DNA of 58,714 nt, from positions 1 to 58,714 of the forward strand of contig CATLOT010000023.1 in assembly GCA_950054155.1 (NCBI GenBank), given 5' to 3'. This DNA comes from an uncultured Bacteriovoracaceae bacterium (lineage in GTDB: Bacteria; Bdellovibrionota; Bacteriovoracia; Bacteriovoracales; Bacteriovoracaceae). The notes beneath the pieces were generated by a model. That model made no database searches, was not told the origin of the DNA, and saw only the letters and a program-made list of their open reading frames with translations. Both the position numbers and the translations under genes were made by a program. Shown here in pieces: positions 24,279-34,743 of the stretch (positions are counted from its first letter, which is position 1; each line of letters opens with the position of its first letter).

Positions 24279-25118
24279 ATGTGTCGCTTATTTGGCTTTC
24301 GTTCCGTCATTTACAGTCAGGTCCACTCGAGTCTTGTCGAGGCAGAGAACGCACTAGGACTACAAAGTAATGACCATCCTGATGGATGGGGTGTTGCTTA
24401 CTACGTTCAAAATAGTCCGCATGTGGTGAAGTCAGCAAAAGCTGCTATCGGCGATAAAATCTTTAAAAGAGTAAGTGGTGTTGTGAGCTCTCAAACTGTC
24501 GTCGCTCATATTCGAAAGACGACGATTGGGGACAATAATATTCTCAACACTCACCCCTTCCAATTTGGAAACTGGATCTTTGCTCATAATGGCAACATTA
24601 CAGACTTTGATATCAAAAGAGAGACTGTCCTCGCCCATGTCTCACCTCAGTTTAGACGCTTTATTCTTGGTGATACTGACAGCGAAGTTATTTTCTACTT
24701 TCTTCTCTCTCACATGGCGACACGCTTTGAACTTGATGAAAAAGGAATCGATGCCAAGCTTTTAAGTGAGGTGATTCTAGAAGCTCTAGCAGAGCTTGAA
24801 AGAATTGCTGGCATCAAAGCGCCGAAAGATGACTCTGGACCTGACGCCACTTACTACACTTTTATTCTCACTAATGGAAAGGTTATGCTTGGGTATCAGG
24901 GAGGTAAGAACCTCTATTACTCCACCTATAAAACAAAATGTGGCGATCGAGAGAATTGCCCTTCCTTTTCTCCTGAGTGTGAAGCCCCCTCTCAGAGTGG
25001 TTTTATCAACCATTTAATATTCTCGAGTGAGCCCCTAAGTGGTGAGAATATTTGGATTCCAATGGAATTAGGGCAAATAATTGCTGTTGATCAACATATG
25101 AAGCTGGTTATTGGCTAG
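24279..25118 (+). CDS. Class II glutamine amidotransferase (YafJ/EgtC-like)
   Basis: The 279-residue protein begins MCRLFGFRS, so Cys2 becomes the N-terminal nucleophile after removal of Met, as in class II glutaminases that release ammonia from glutamine. HPDGWGVAYY, VVAHIRKTTIG and FAHNGNI are the further conserved boxes. It has only the glutaminase domain and no synthetase partner in the neighbourhood, like YafJ of enteric bacteria, whose function is unclear. The start is fixed by the need for Cys2. The gene follows the efflux regulator by 38 bases but is probably functionally unrelated. Confidence 0.88.
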   Translation: MCRLFGFRSVIYSQVHSSLVEAENALGLQSNDHPDGWGVAYYVQNSPHVVKSAKAAIGDKIFKRVSGVVSSQTVVAHIRKTTIGDNNILNTHPFQFGNWIFAHNGNITDFDIKRETVLAHVSPQFRRFILGDTDSEVIFYFLLSHMATRFELDEKGIDAKLLSEVILEALAELERIAGIKAPKDDSGPDATYYTFILTNGKVMLGYQGGKNLYYSTYKTKCGDRENCPSFSPECEAPSQSGFINHLIFSSEPLSGENIWIPMELGQIIAVDQHMKLVIG

Positions 25119-25224
25119 CAAAGAAATTTTAACCCACTGACATAGTAGACTTAATTTAAGGTAAAATAGTACCGAAGAAGAGTTAAACGGAATCTTCCTC
25201 TTAAGAACTACTCGGAGACTCTCA

Positions 25225-25674
25225 ATGAAATCAATCTTTTTTATCCTTCTCTTTTCTCTTACTACTGCGGCCTTTGGACGTGCTCCGGCAGTTGAACCTA
25301 TTCGTGGCATTAGTATTAAAGAATACAAAGAGGTTGATCCCGCTTCTGATCCCGGTTTTGATTGGCGCCAAGACAGCCTTACCGTTCAAAACACCGGTCT
25401 CATTACAACGAGAGAGCCCGCCCAGAAAGACCTTATTACTAATACGACTTCTCAAAAGAAATCATGGCCGACTTATGCTTTCCTCTTTAGCCTCCTCACC
25501 CTTCCCTTTATTCTGTGGTACTCAGTGATGAAAGGACTTGAAGGACATGAGATGGCCGAGCATGGATCGACGGGAGAGAATTATCCCCATCATGACAATA
25601 CGGTCGACCTTCTCTCGGAAAGAAATAAGAGAGAGGAACAAGCGAAGAAAGATCACATTTCTAAAGCTTCTTGA
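25225..25674 (+). CDS. Exported single-pass membrane protein of unknown function
   Basis: This 149-residue protein has an N-terminal signal peptide (IFFILLFSLTTAAFG). A polar region of about 60 residues is followed by one hydrophobic segment (AFLFSLLTLPFILWYSV, near residues 83-99). The tail is His- and Glu-rich (EGHEMAEHGSTGENYPHHD) and could bind metal. No family is recognised. A ribosome-binding site is weak (GGAGACTCTCA). Its 3' end overlaps the convergent gene at 25653-26312 by 22 bases. Confidence 0.6.
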   Translation: MKSIFFILLFSLTTAAFGRAPAVEPIRGISIKEYKEVDPASDPGFDWRQDSLTVQNTGLITTREPAQKDLITNTTSQKKSWPTYAFLFSLLTLPFILWYSVMKGLEGHEMAEHGSTGENYPHHDNTVDLLSERNKREEQAKKDHISKAS

Positions 25675-26312
25675 TCATCAGGGTTATACCATTTGCCTGA
25701 GCCGAGATACTTATAGACTCGGCTCATCCTGCCATACTTCACAATCACTTCTCTAATGTAATCATGATCGAGATCGAAAAGACTCACTTCATATTTACGT
25801 TGATGATAGTGATCCCGAAAGTCGCGTGTCTCATCCCAAAGAACAGGCCCTTTATAAACACTCGCGGTCTTAAGGTCCTTATTATCAATGGTCAAAAGAT
25901 AAAGCCGTGAAGTTCCTTTAAAGTTAAGGTAACGAGTGACCCCTTCATAGAAATAGAGAAGATAGGCATCCGTCGTCTTACTAAGAGTCCTCTTTTGAAT
26001 ACGAAATAAACGTGACCATGCTCCATGGGCTTGGATCAAGTAACGAAAAGCCTGACGACCTTTATTATCGAAAAGATAAATCCAGTCCTCACCGTCTTGC
26101 TTGGCCGTATAGAGACTCTCGGGTCGATCATCCCCTGTCATATCGAGGTAGTGGCGATTAGAACGTGCCTTTAAGCGATAAACCTTCTCTTCTTTTTGCT
26201 TGGCCTTTTCTTGATCGGCATAGAGAAATAGCTCGCGAAATATTTTCTCGTCCTGGGCCATTACAGGGCTCAGCATCAGAAAAAGAGAAATTACGCATCG
26301 CTTTAAATACAT
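25653..26312 (-). CDS. Exported protein with FG-GAP-like acidic repeats, unknown function
   Basis: This 219-residue protein has a signal peptide (CVISLFLMLSPVMAQ). The mature part contains two short acidic motifs of the type seen in calcium-binding FG-GAP/VCBS-like repeats: YLDMTGDDRPESLY and SLFDLDHDYIREVIVKYG. Between them is a beta-rich region with many aromatic residues. It is probably periplasmic or surface located. Similar domains of unknown role are common in predatory bacteria, though I cannot name this family. It overlaps the convergent neighbour at its 3' end. Confidence 0.6.
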   Translation of the reverse strand: MYLKRCVISLFLMLSPVMAQDEKIFRELFLYADQEKAKQKEEKVYRLKARSNRHYLDMTGDDRPESLYTAKQDGEDWIYLFDNKGRQAFRYLIQAHGAWSRLFRIQKRTLSKTTDAYLLYFYEGVTRYLNFKGTSRLYLLTIDNKDLKTASVYKGPVLWDETRDFRDHYHQRKYEVSLFDLDHDYIREVIVKYGRMSRVYKYLGSGKWYNPDDQEALEM

Positions 26313-26437
26313 GAAATCATTTTACCAAACTTACTCCTAGGGCACTAAAGCGGGCAAAAGAAACCTTTTCAATGGCCCATGCCCTCGATAAAATAACAAA
26401 ACGCAACACTCAACTATTTTCGATTGGAAGGAGCATC

Positions 26438-27187
26438 ATGGAGCTATCAATTGCCTACGTTAAGAATGAATCTCAAGTTCTCTATCAACAGTACTCAGAG
26501 GACAGTGTAGGTAAGCCTCAGATCTTTGAGCTTGAAGATCTTGATAGCAAGGATCTTCACGGCATCATCCTTCCTAAAGAACTTCTTGAGTCTGATGAAC
26601 TAAAAGAGAAACTTTCTAAAACTCAGCGCTATGCTCCTATTAAGACGATTGCTTCTGAACAAATGAGTGTTGATCAATTTGACTCCCTAGGAAAAGAGGA
26701 AGCTTTAGAGCTGACCAAGAATATTTATACGAGCTGGACCATTCGCAATAACCTCAATCTTGTTGAGAATATGTTTGCTAATCTTGAGCACCTCAAAGGA
26801 CTGTTCCCAAATGACAGAACGGCCTTCTTTGAAGAGTTGTGGCATACACTGCGCTCAAACCTTGGTGCCACCACACTGACTCTTGCTTATAATCATCTGA
26901 AAAAAGCGGAAAAAGAGAATGAAAAGAACCAACTCATTAGAGTTGTCGTTGAGGGAACATCAAAGCCCAACCCAAGTGAAAATAAAGAATTAGGCGAAGC
27001 CCTTTTTAAGAACTACGAAGGTAAATTTGCTAAGCCTTTTGAAGTTTACTCTTGGAACCGTGAAACGGGCGAGGCTGTCTTTCTTGTTATGGTAAAAGAA
27101 AGTCCTGCTATTATAATGGCAAACCTCTTTGACCTGACTCCACTTCAAAGAGCAGCTCTCAACTGTCTCTTTGAAGGGCTCCAGTAA
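26438..27187 (+). CDS. Hypothetical protein
   Basis: I do not recognise this 249-residue protein. It is soluble, acidic and largely helical, with no signal peptide or membrane segment. The middle carries FFEELWHTLRSNLGATTLTLAYNHLKKAEKE, split over residues 138-168. The end has an alternating beta pattern (EVYSWNRETGEAVFLVMVKES). The start at 26438 is chosen because GGAAGGAG lies six bases before the ATG; the open frame extends 22 codons further upstream without a comparable site. It is transcribed divergently from the exported protein to its left. Confidence 0.6.
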   Translation: MELSIAYVKNESQVLYQQYSEDSVGKPQIFELEDLDSKDLHGIILPKELLESDELKEKLSKTQRYAPIKTIASEQMSVDQFDSLGKEEALELTKNIYTSWTIRNNLNLVENMFANLEHLKGLFPNDRTAFFEELWHTLRSNLGATTLTLAYNHLKKAEKENEKNQLIRVVVEGTSKPNPSENKELGEALFKNYEGKFAKPFEVYSWNRETGEAVFLVMVKESPAIIMANLFDLTPLQRAALNCLFEGLQ

Positions 27188-27194
27188 ATTTAAA

Positions 27195-28016
27195 TTACTT
27201 AAGATACTTTAAGTGATGTTGGATATGATCATTTAAGAAAGTACTAATAAAATAGTAACTGTGATCGTATCCCTCTCGCTTTTGACACTGTAGTTCTTGG
27301 CCGGCTTCTTTGCAGAACTCTTCAAGATTCTCTGTGAGTAGCTGAGAAGGATAGAATTCATCGGCAAGGCCTTGATGAATAAGGATCGTCTGGTCATGTT
27401 TCTTGCCACTCTTAATAAGCTCACAAGCATCATATTCCTTCCAAGACGATTGATCTTCGCCTAAATAGCCTTTAAGAGCTTTCTTACCCCAGTCACAATT
27501 CATCGGGTTTACGATGGGAGAGAACGCAGAAATACAGCGAAAGACTTCAGGGTTTCTAAGACCAAGAACAAGAGCACCATGACCTCCCATGGAGTGGCCC
27601 ATGATACTTATCTTCCCGATACCAAACTCCTCTTTAATCAATGAGACGATATCTTTAGTGATGTAATCGTCCATTTGGTAGTTTTCACGATAAGGAGCTT
27701 GTGTCGCATTGACGTAGAAGGAGGCGCCACTGCCAAAATCATAGCTCTCATCGGCTCCTTCTATATCAAGTCCTCGCGGAGAAGTGTCAGGACAAATGAT
27801 CATCGTCTTCGTTCCGGCAAGAAGAGACTGAACTCCAGCCTTTGTAATGAAGTTCTCTTCAGTACAAGTTAAGCCCGAGAGCCAAATGATTGCGGAATCG
27901 ACTTCTTCTTGAGGTTTAAAATAAGAGAAGCTCATTGTCGTTGAAGTTGCATGAGAAGAGTGGCTTGCAAAGACACTCTCCCCTCCAAAACTCTTATGCT
28001 TTTTTCTGACTTCCAT
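27195..28016 (-). CDS. fghA: S-formylglutathione hydrolase
   Basis: This esterase D family enzyme hydrolyses S-formylglutathione to formate and glutathione, the second step of glutathione-dependent formaldehyde oxidation. The 273-residue protein has the nucleophile motif GHSMGGHGAL (Ser in G-x-S-x-G), the N-terminal family signature YFKPQEEVDSAIIWLSGLTCTEENF and a late His region (GYDHSYYFISTF). The length is typical. It lies 8 bases downstream of the class III alcohol dehydrogenase gene that makes its substrate, in one operon behind a strong promoter. Confidence 0.93.
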   Translation of the reverse strand: MEVRKKHKSFGGESVFASHSSHATSTTMSFSYFKPQEEVDSAIIWLSGLTCTEENFITKAGVQSLLAGTKTMIICPDTSPRGLDIEGADESYDFGSGASFYVNATQAPYRENYQMDDYITKDIVSLIKEEFGIGKISIMGHSMGGHGALVLGLRNPEVFRCISAFSPIVNPMNCDWGKKALKGYLGEDQSSWKEYDACELIKSGKKHDQTILIHQGLADEFYPSQLLTENLEEFCKEAGQELQCQKREGYDHSYYFISTFLNDHIQHHLKYLK

Positions 28017-28024
28017 TGTGCCTC

Positions 28025-29152
<1,128 letters not shown>

Positions 29153-29178
29153 TTAAAATAATAATTTTAACTAAGCTA

Positions 29179-29207
29179 ATATTAGGGATAAATGGGATTT
29201 CTGACAA
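29179..29207 (-). promoter_or_regulatory. Promoter of the frmA-fghA operon
   Basis: Read on the minus strand, TTGTCA (29202-29207) is followed after exactly 17 bases by TAATAT (29179-29184), close to the sigma-70 consensus and 36 bases before the dehydrogenase ATG. No FrmR-type repressor gene or clear operator palindrome is present, so expression may be constitutive or controlled from elsewhere. Confidence 0.65.
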
Positions 29208-29228
29208 TAGATTGTCTAGAGCTTTACT

Positions 29229-29573
29229 CTATGAGCCAAAAGAGCCTAAGGCCTCTCCTGCTAAGACATGAAAGTGAGTATGGAAAATGGTTTGCCCTCC
29301 ATCGCGCCCTAGATTCGTGACCACCCGAAAACCAGTGTCAGAGAGACCTGCTTCAGTGGTAAACTCTTTAATGGCCGCATAAACAGCGAGAACTCCCTCG
29401 CTATCACTACTCATCATTTCATTGATATTTTCGGTGTGCTTCTTTGAGATGAAGAGATAGTGCTCTTTTGCTTGAGGATAAATATCTTTAAAGCCTAGGA
29501 CCTGATCATTCTCAAAAACAATATCCGTTTTGAGTTCCCCAGAGACAAATTTACAAAAGAGACAATCACTCAT
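29229..29573 (-). CDS. HIT-family nucleotide-binding protein (HINT-like)
   Basis: This 114-residue protein has the histidine triad at its C-terminus in TIFHTHFHVLAGE (H-x-H-x-H), with CLFCKFVSGEL at the N-terminus as in the Hint branch. Such proteins hydrolyse AMP-lysine, AMP-NH2 or similar nucleotide adducts. Length and motifs fit a complete single-domain member. It lies 17 bases downstream of murA on the same strand and is preceded by AAAGGTGG. The physiological substrate in bacteria is not settled. Confidence 0.92.
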   Translation of the reverse strand: MSDCLFCKFVSGELKTDIVFENDQVLGFKDIYPQAKEHYLFISKKHTENINEMMSSDSEGVLAVYAAIKEFTTEAGLSDTGFRVVTNLGRDGGQTIFHTHFHVLAGEALGSFGS

Positions 29574-29589
29574 ATGGCCACCTTTAAGA

Positions 29590-30843
29590 TTATTCTTTTA
29601 CCCTTTCTATAGTCGCACCAAGACCTGCAAACTTTTCACCAATCTTCTCATAACCACGATCAAGGTGATAAACCCTTTGAACCTCAGTGACTCCCTCGGC
29701 ACAGAATCCGGCAAGAACAAGGGCAGCGGAAGCGCGAAGGTCAGTACACATCACAGGAGCACCTTTTAAGGGAGCACCACCTTTAACAATGGCCGAATTT
29801 CCTTTGATACGAATATCTGCACCCATTCGCTGAAGCTCAGGAACATGCATGAAACGATTTTCAAAAATATGCTCAGTAATAATGGAAGTTCCCTCTGCCT
29901 GCGTGGCCAGAGCGACCATTTGGGCCTGCACGTCTGTTGGAAAACCTGGATAAGGAGCTGTATCGATTTCTCCCCCGACAATTTTTGAGGGAGAGACCTT
30001 TACCCAATCCTCTCCTCTTTCTAGCTTAGCCCCCATCTGCTCTAGTTTCTCAAGAACAGCATCGAGGTGAACCGGATTGAAGTTATTAACTTTAATCTCT
30101 GACTGGCTCATAAGTCCGCCGATAATATAGGTGGCTGCTTCGATACGATCACCTATGGCCGTATACTCACAACCTCTTAGAGAGTCTACTCCGTGGATGG
30201 TAATAGACTTAGAATCAAGTCCCTCTATTTTAGCCCCCATGGCCTGGAGGAAGTGACCAAGATCTGTAATTTCAGGCTCAAGTGCTGCATTTTCAATAAC
30301 TGTCGTGCCCTCAGCAAGGGTTGCGGCCATCATAAGATTTTCAGTGGCACCAACGGAAGGAAAATCAAGAGTCAGGTGAGCTCCTTTTAAACGGTCCACC
30401 TTAGCTTCAACATAGCCCCCTTCAATCGTAATTTCTGCGCCCATTTTTTCTAAATTCTTAAGATGAAGATCGATAGGACGAGTTCCAATGGCACAGCCTC
30501 CAGGAAGACTGACCCGTGCTTTCTTAAAACGGCTTAATAGTGGTCCAAGAACACATATTGAAGCTCTCATGGTTTTAACAAGTTCATAGGAAGCTTCATG
30601 GGTTTTTAGCTTTTGCGTTTGATAAGTAAAAGTACCGTCTTCAACTTGCTCAATCTCAACACCTAAGTGCTCAAGGAGCTTATTCATTGTTCTAATATCG
30701 CGAAGATTTGGCACTTCTTTAAAAGTAACTATACCTTCAGCGAGAAGAGCTCCGGCCAAGATAGGAAGATAAGCATTCTTTGCTTTTGAAATACTAACTT
30801 CACCTTTAAGTCCCGTGGGGCCATTTACTTTTAACTTATCCAT
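29590..30843 (-). CDS. murA: UDP-N-acetylglucosamine 1-carboxyvinyltransferase MurA
   Basis: MurA transfers enolpyruvate from PEP to UDP-GlcNAc, the first committed step of peptidoglycan synthesis. The 417-residue protein has the EPSP-synthase fold signatures, [21 protein letters not shown] at the N-terminus, and [15 protein letters not shown], whose Cys is the fosfomycin-sensitive catalytic residue. [16 protein letters not shown] closes the second domain. AAGGAAATAAT precedes the start. It lies one base after prmC on the same strand, continuing the rho-prfA-prmC-murA run. Confidence 0.97.
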   Translation of the reverse strand: MDKLKVNGPTGLKGEVSISKAKNAYLPILAGALLAEGIVTFKEVPNLRDIRTMNKLLEHLGVEIEQVEDGTFTYQTQKLKTHEASYELVKTMRASICVLGPLLSRFKKARVSLPGGCAIGTRPIDLHLKNLEKMGAEITIEGGYVEAKVDRLKGAHLTLDFPSVGATENLMMAATLAEGTTVIENAALEPEITDLGHFLQAMGAKIEGLDSKSITIHGVDSLRGCEYTAIGDRIEAATYIIGGLMSQSEIKVNNFNPVHLDAVLEKLEQMGAKLERGEDWVKVSPSKIVGGEIDTAPYPGFPTDVQAQMVALATQAEGTSIITEHIFENRFMHVPELQRMGADIRIKGNSAIVKGGAPLKGAPVMCTDLRASAALVLAGFCAEGVTEVQRVYHLDRGYEKIGEKFAGLGATIERVKE

Positions 30844-30844
30844 A

Positions 30845-31819
30845 TTATTTCCTTATAAGAAGAAAGCGATCTCTTTGTGTTAAGTCTTGGATCAACTTAG
30901 CTTCTTTATTAAATATTTTTTCTAATTGTTCTCTTTGTTTTTGAAGATGATCTTCATGCCCTTCCATCAGAAAGACACCATTTTCCTTGAGACTATTAAA
31001 ACATTGGTTAAAAAAGTCCTCAAACCATTTATCGTAAATATCATCATCAATGAATAAAGCTTCATGAGGTTCATGAAGAAGCACTTGATGATGAACACCC
31101 GCCTTATCTGCTTTCGTTTTGATATAAGGAGGATTTGAGAGAATAATATCAACCCTCTTTTCAAAGTCAGAAAGGCGATCTCTGAGGTCGACTTTTATTT
31201 GGTGCTTACTTGATATTTTAAACCCAAGCTTGAAGTGATTAATTTTAAAAACTTCCAGCGCATCTTTTGAGTAATCACTAGCGTAGTAAGTGACCGTTTT
31301 ATTTTCAATTTCTTGCAGCAGGGAAAGGGCAATTGTTCCTGGGCCCACCCCCACTTCTGCAATTTCAATCGTCTCTTGAGAGTGAGTATTCACTTCTTTA
31401 ATAGCCTGCTCAACAAGCAATTCCGTTTCTTGGCGGGGAATGAGAACCCTCTCATCCACATAGAATTCACTATTATAGAAATAACTTTGATGGCTTATGT
31501 ACTGAAGGGGCACTCCATCGATGAGAAGCTGTTTAAAACTCTTCCAAATGGTTTGGTTTTGTTCTTGATGTTGCCCTGGGCTTGTGGTGCTTTGAAAATG
31601 ACCAAGAAAAGACTCGTACTCAAAGAGCAGCCTCTTTGCTGAAAGCCCAGGGTAGGAAGCACGCCAGTTTCCAGGATTATCACGATAGAAGTTCTCAATG
31701 GCCTCTTTGATAAACCCTGACTCCTTTCTAGTCTTCCTGTCCCTTAAGAAGCTCTGCTTGATTATGGGCGATAAGGGCATCAATAACTTCACCCAGGTCA
31801 CCTTCCATAATTTTATCAA
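30845..31819 (-). CDS. prmC: Release factor glutamine methyltransferase PrmC
   Basis: PrmC methylates the GGQ glutamine of the release factors RF1 and RF2. The protein has the SAM-binding motif IAEVGVGPGTIALSLL and the signature ILSNPPYI. It follows prfA, its substrate gene, as in many bacteria. The start is unclear. The first ATG (31819) gives 324 residues but overlaps prfA by 92 bases, and a second ATG lies at 31780. A strong AAAGGAG (31721-31727) sits nine bases before an ATC codon (31709-31711) at residue 37, with no ATG, GTG or TTG nearby in frame. Family alignment suggests that the true protein begins near there. Confidence 0.85.
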   Translation of the reverse strand: MIKLWKVTWVKLLMPLSPIIKQSFLRDRKTRKESGFIKEAIENFYRDNPGNWRASYPGLSAKRLLFEYESFLGHFQSTTSPGQHQEQNQTIWKSFKQLLIDGVPLQYISHQSYFYNSEFYVDERVLIPRQETELLVEQAIKEVNTHSQETIEIAEVGVGPGTIALSLLQEIENKTVTYYASDYSKDALEVFKINHFKLGFKISSKHQIKVDLRDRLSDFEKRVDIILSNPPYIKTKADKAGVHHQVLLHEPHEALFIDDDIYDKWFEDFFNQCFNSLKENGVFLMEGHEDHLQKQREQLEKIFNKEAKLIQDLTQRDRFLLIRK

Positions 31820-32801
31820 GACTATAAAGAGTTAGCCCAATACGGTGGTCTGAACAACGCCCTTGAGGATAGTTATAAGTACGAATCCTCTCTGAACGAT
31901 CACCTGTCCCTACAAGGCCTTTTCTTTCAGCCGCCTCTTTATCAGCCTTAGCTTGGGCGATTTTATCAAAGATACGGGCAGCAAGAATCTTTAAAGCTTT
32001 ATCTTTATTTTTAAGCTGTGATCTCTCATCCTGACAGGACACAACTTCTCCTGTTGGAATATGAGTAACCCTAACAGCAGAGTCAGTTGTGTTAACGGAC
32101 TGTCCACCAGCTCCAGAGGAGCGGTATACGTCAATTCGAACTTCATTGAGGTCGAGTTTGAAATCAATCTCATCAGCTTCTGGAAGAATGGCTACCGTAA
32201 TCGTTGATGTATGGATTCTTCCCTGAGATTCAGTCTTGGGTACTCGCTGAACACGATGAACCCCAGACTCATACTTAAGCTTTGAGTAAACTTTGTCGCC
32301 AGAGACAGAGAAGATGACTTCTTTCATGCCTTCATCTCCAGCTGACACCGAGATGTCCTCTGTCTTAAAACCAAGCGAGCGGCAATAGTTATTGTACATG
32401 CGGTAGACGTCACCAACGAAGATGGAAGCCTCATCACCCCCAGCCCCTGCTCTGATTTCAACGATAACGTTCTTATCATCAAGAGGATCTTTAGGGAGAA
32501 GAAGAAGCTTTAAGCGCTCCTCAAGCCCAGGAATTTCGCTCTCTTTTTCAGAGAGCTCTTCCTTGGCCATCTCTCGCATATCTTCGTCTTTCTCGTTTTT
32601 CAGAATTTCTTTGGCTTCCTCAACATCAGCTTTGATCTGCTTATATTCTTTGTAGGCGGCGACAATATCTTCAAGATTGGCGCGCTCTTTTGTGATCGCT
32701 TGATATTCCTCTTGCCTCTCATAGAGAGTGGGATCACCCATTTTCTCAGTTAGGGTGTCAAAGCGATCGACAACAGCATCAAGCTTATTAAAGATGGACA
32801 T
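31728..32801 (-). CDS. prfA: Peptide chain release factor 1
   Basis: RF1 terminates translation at UAA and UAG. The 357-residue protein has the GGQ peptidyl-hydrolysis motif at residues 232-234 (SSGAGGQSVNTTDSAVR) and the RF1 tripeptide P188-K-T190 in VPKTESQGRIHTST; RF2 would show SPF. The N-terminal helical domain is complete, and the length is typical. AAGGATAAGC precedes the start. The glutamine of GGQ would be methylated by the product of the following gene, prmC. Confidence 0.97.
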   Translation of the reverse strand: MSIFNKLDAVVDRFDTLTEKMGDPTLYERQEEYQAITKERANLEDIVAAYKEYKQIKADVEEAKEILKNEKDEDMREMAKEELSEKESEIPGLEERLKLLLLPKDPLDDKNVIVEIRAGAGGDEASIFVGDVYRMYNNYCRSLGFKTEDISVSAGDEGMKEVIFSVSGDKVYSKLKYESGVHRVQRVPKTESQGRIHTSTITVAILPEADEIDFKLDLNEVRIDVYRSSGAGGQSVNTTDSAVRVTHIPTGEVVSCQDERSQLKNKDKALKILAARIFDKIAQAKADKEAAERKGLVGTGDRSERIRTYNYPQGRCSDHRIGLTLYSLDKIMEGDLGEVIDALIAHNQAELLKGQED

Positions 32802-32809
32802 GCTTATCC

Positions 32810-34057
32810 TTATCCGTTCATTGAATCGAGGAACTCACCATTAGTTTTAGTCTTGGTAATACGACTAAGCATGAACTCCATCGCATCGATCGTGTTCATG
32901 GGGTGAAGAACTTTTCTTAAAACATACACTCTTGCAAGGTCATTATCTTCCATAAGGAGGTCTTCCTTACGAGTAGATGACTTATTGATATCAAGAGCGG
33001 GGAAAATACGCTTCTCAAGAAGCTTACGATCAAGTTGAATTTCAGAGTTACCCGTACCTTTGAATTCTTCAAAGATAACCTCATCCATTCTTGAACCTGT
33101 ATCAATAAGAGCAGTGGCAATAATAGTAAGAGAACCACCCTCTTCAATATTTCGAGCAGCACCAAAGAATCTCTTTGGACGATGAAGAGCATTTGAATCA
33201 ACACCACCAGAGAGAATCTTACCAGATGGAGGAACAACGGTGTTATAAGCACGAGCAAGACGAGTGATTGAATCCAGAAGGATAACAACATCTTTTCCGG
33301 CTTCTGTAAGACGCTTGGCCTTCTCAAGAACCATTTCCGCAACCTGAACGTGACGGTTGGCCGGTTCATCAAAAGTAGAAGAAACGACTTCTGCTTTAAC
33401 ATTTCTCTTCATATCGGTAACTTCTTCTGGACGCTCGTCAATCAGAAGAACGATCAGTACCGACTCTGGATGATTATCTGTAATTGAATTAGCAATATCT
33501 TGAAGAAGAACTGTCTTACCTGCTTTTGGAGGGGCAACGATAAGAGTTCTTTGACCAAAGCCTTGAGGGACATAGAGGTCAATTATTCTTGTGCTGTAAT
33601 TTGTGGGCTTTGATTCAAGATTGATTTTTCTTTCTGGATAAAGAGGAGTGAGGTTATCAAAGAGAACTGTCTTCTTATGCTGCTCAGGAGTCTGGTCATT
33701 AACAGTACTTACTTTCAGAAGGGCAAAATATCTTTCACCATCTTTTGGCGGGCGAATCTCACCTTCAATAGAATCACCTTTCTTAAGACCAAAGCGACGA
33801 ATTTGACTTGGACTCACGTAAATATCATCGGCACCAGGAAGGTAGTTATAACCAGGAGAGCGAAGGAAACCAAATCCATCGGGAAGAATTTCGAGAACTC
33901 CACCACCAAAGATTTGCTCGTCGTTATTTGCTTTTGCCTTAAGTACAGCAAAAATAACTTCGTGCTTTTTCATAGCACTTGAGTTTTCTACTTTAAGCTC
34001 AGTCGCAAGTTTATTGAGCTTTTTAATTTCCATTTCTCTTAAATCGTTGAGATGCAT
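32810..34057 (-). CDS. rho: Transcription termination factor Rho
   Basis: Rho is a hexameric RNA helicase that ends transcription of unprotected RNA. The 415-residue protein starts with a helical N-terminal part ([15 protein letters not shown]), then the cold-shock-like RNA-binding domain ([20 protein letters not shown]) and the ATPase domain with the P-loop [26 protein letters not shown] and the Q-/R-loop region ([20 protein letters not shown]). All are standard. It starts the rho-prfA-prmC-murA-HIT run on the minus strand. The presence of Rho fits the scarcity of strong hairpin terminators in this window. Confidence 0.98.
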   Translation of the reverse strand: MHLNDLREMEIKKLNKLATELKVENSSAMKKHEVIFAVLKAKANNDEQIFGGGVLEILPDGFGFLRSPGYNYLPGADDIYVSPSQIRRFGLKKGDSIEGEIRPPKDGERYFALLKVSTVNDQTPEQHKKTVLFDNLTPLYPERKINLESKPTNYSTRIIDLYVPQGFGQRTLIVAPPKAGKTVLLQDIANSITDNHPESVLIVLLIDERPEEVTDMKRNVKAEVVSSTFDEPANRHVQVAEMVLEKAKRLTEAGKDVVILLDSITRLARAYNTVVPPSGKILSGGVDSNALHRPKRFFGAARNIEEGGSLTIIATALIDTGSRMDEVIFEEFKGTGNSEIQLDRKLLEKRIFPALDINKSSTRKEDLLMEDNDLARVYVLRKVLHPMNTIDAMEFMLSRITKTKTNGEFLDSMNG

Positions 34058-34260
34058 TAGGTTTAACCCCTCTTAAAAATGAATGTTATTTGATTATTAT
34101 CGATAGATGATGTGTAGTTCTAATTCCTCTTAATTTTCTACTATTTTTTGAAAATTGAATAAATTTGATGATATTGGTTTCCCAATGAAGCAGAAGCTTT
34201 TGCCAAGGCCTTATGGGTTTTTCGGTTAGGAATAGGGTAATATTATCCTAAGGATTTTTT

Positions 34261-34731
34261 ATGTCAAGAGAACAAGAAGGTATTAAAGAAGAAGAAGTGC
34301 GCGGACAAACGCTCTTGGGGATCGACTATGGTGAGAAATTTATCGGTCTCTCGCTCTTCACTGTCGGTCGCGACCCCTTCCCCTTTCTCCACGGTAGAAT
34401 CGTTGCCTCGCAAGTTGCCGATCCTAAAGAAGAAATTAAGAAAATAGTGGAAGAGGAAGCCGTTGATATCATCATCCTTGGCCTCCCTCACCTCACCGAC
34501 GGTACAGAGTCCACAATGACTCTTAAGGTCAAGAAATTTGGAGAAAGTCTAAGTGCCTACCTTGAAAATATGCCTTTATACTTTCAAGATGAAACCTTAA
34601 GCACCTACGAAGCTCAAGAGCGCATGAAAAGTGATCCCCGCTTTGATTTTAAAGTCGATCTTCAAAAGATTGATGCTCTCTCAGCTGCGATTATAATAGA
34701 ACAATTCCTGCAAGAGCAGGTTATTAAATAA
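34261..34731 (+). CDS. ruvX: RuvX/YqgF-family putative pre-16S rRNA nuclease
   Basis: This RNase-H-fold protein of the YqgF family is thought to trim the 5' end of 16S rRNA; the family was earlier named Holliday-junction resolvase. The 156-residue protein has the first catalytic Asp in LLGIDYGEKFIGLSL, ILGLPHLTDGTES and the late ALSAAIIIEQFL. Its N-terminus has about 15 extra charged residues before the first strand. It is followed 12 bases later by mltG, a frequent pairing. AAGGATTTTTT precedes the start. Confidence 0.9.
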   Translation: MSREQEGIKEEEVRGQTLLGIDYGEKFIGLSLFTVGRDPFPFLHGRIVASQVADPKEEIKKIVEEEAVDIIILGLPHLTDGTESTMTLKVKKFGESLSAYLENMPLYFQDETLSTYEAQERMKSDPRFDFKVDLQKIDALSAAIIIEQFLQEQVIK

Positions 34732-34743
34732 AGTGAGTATTCT

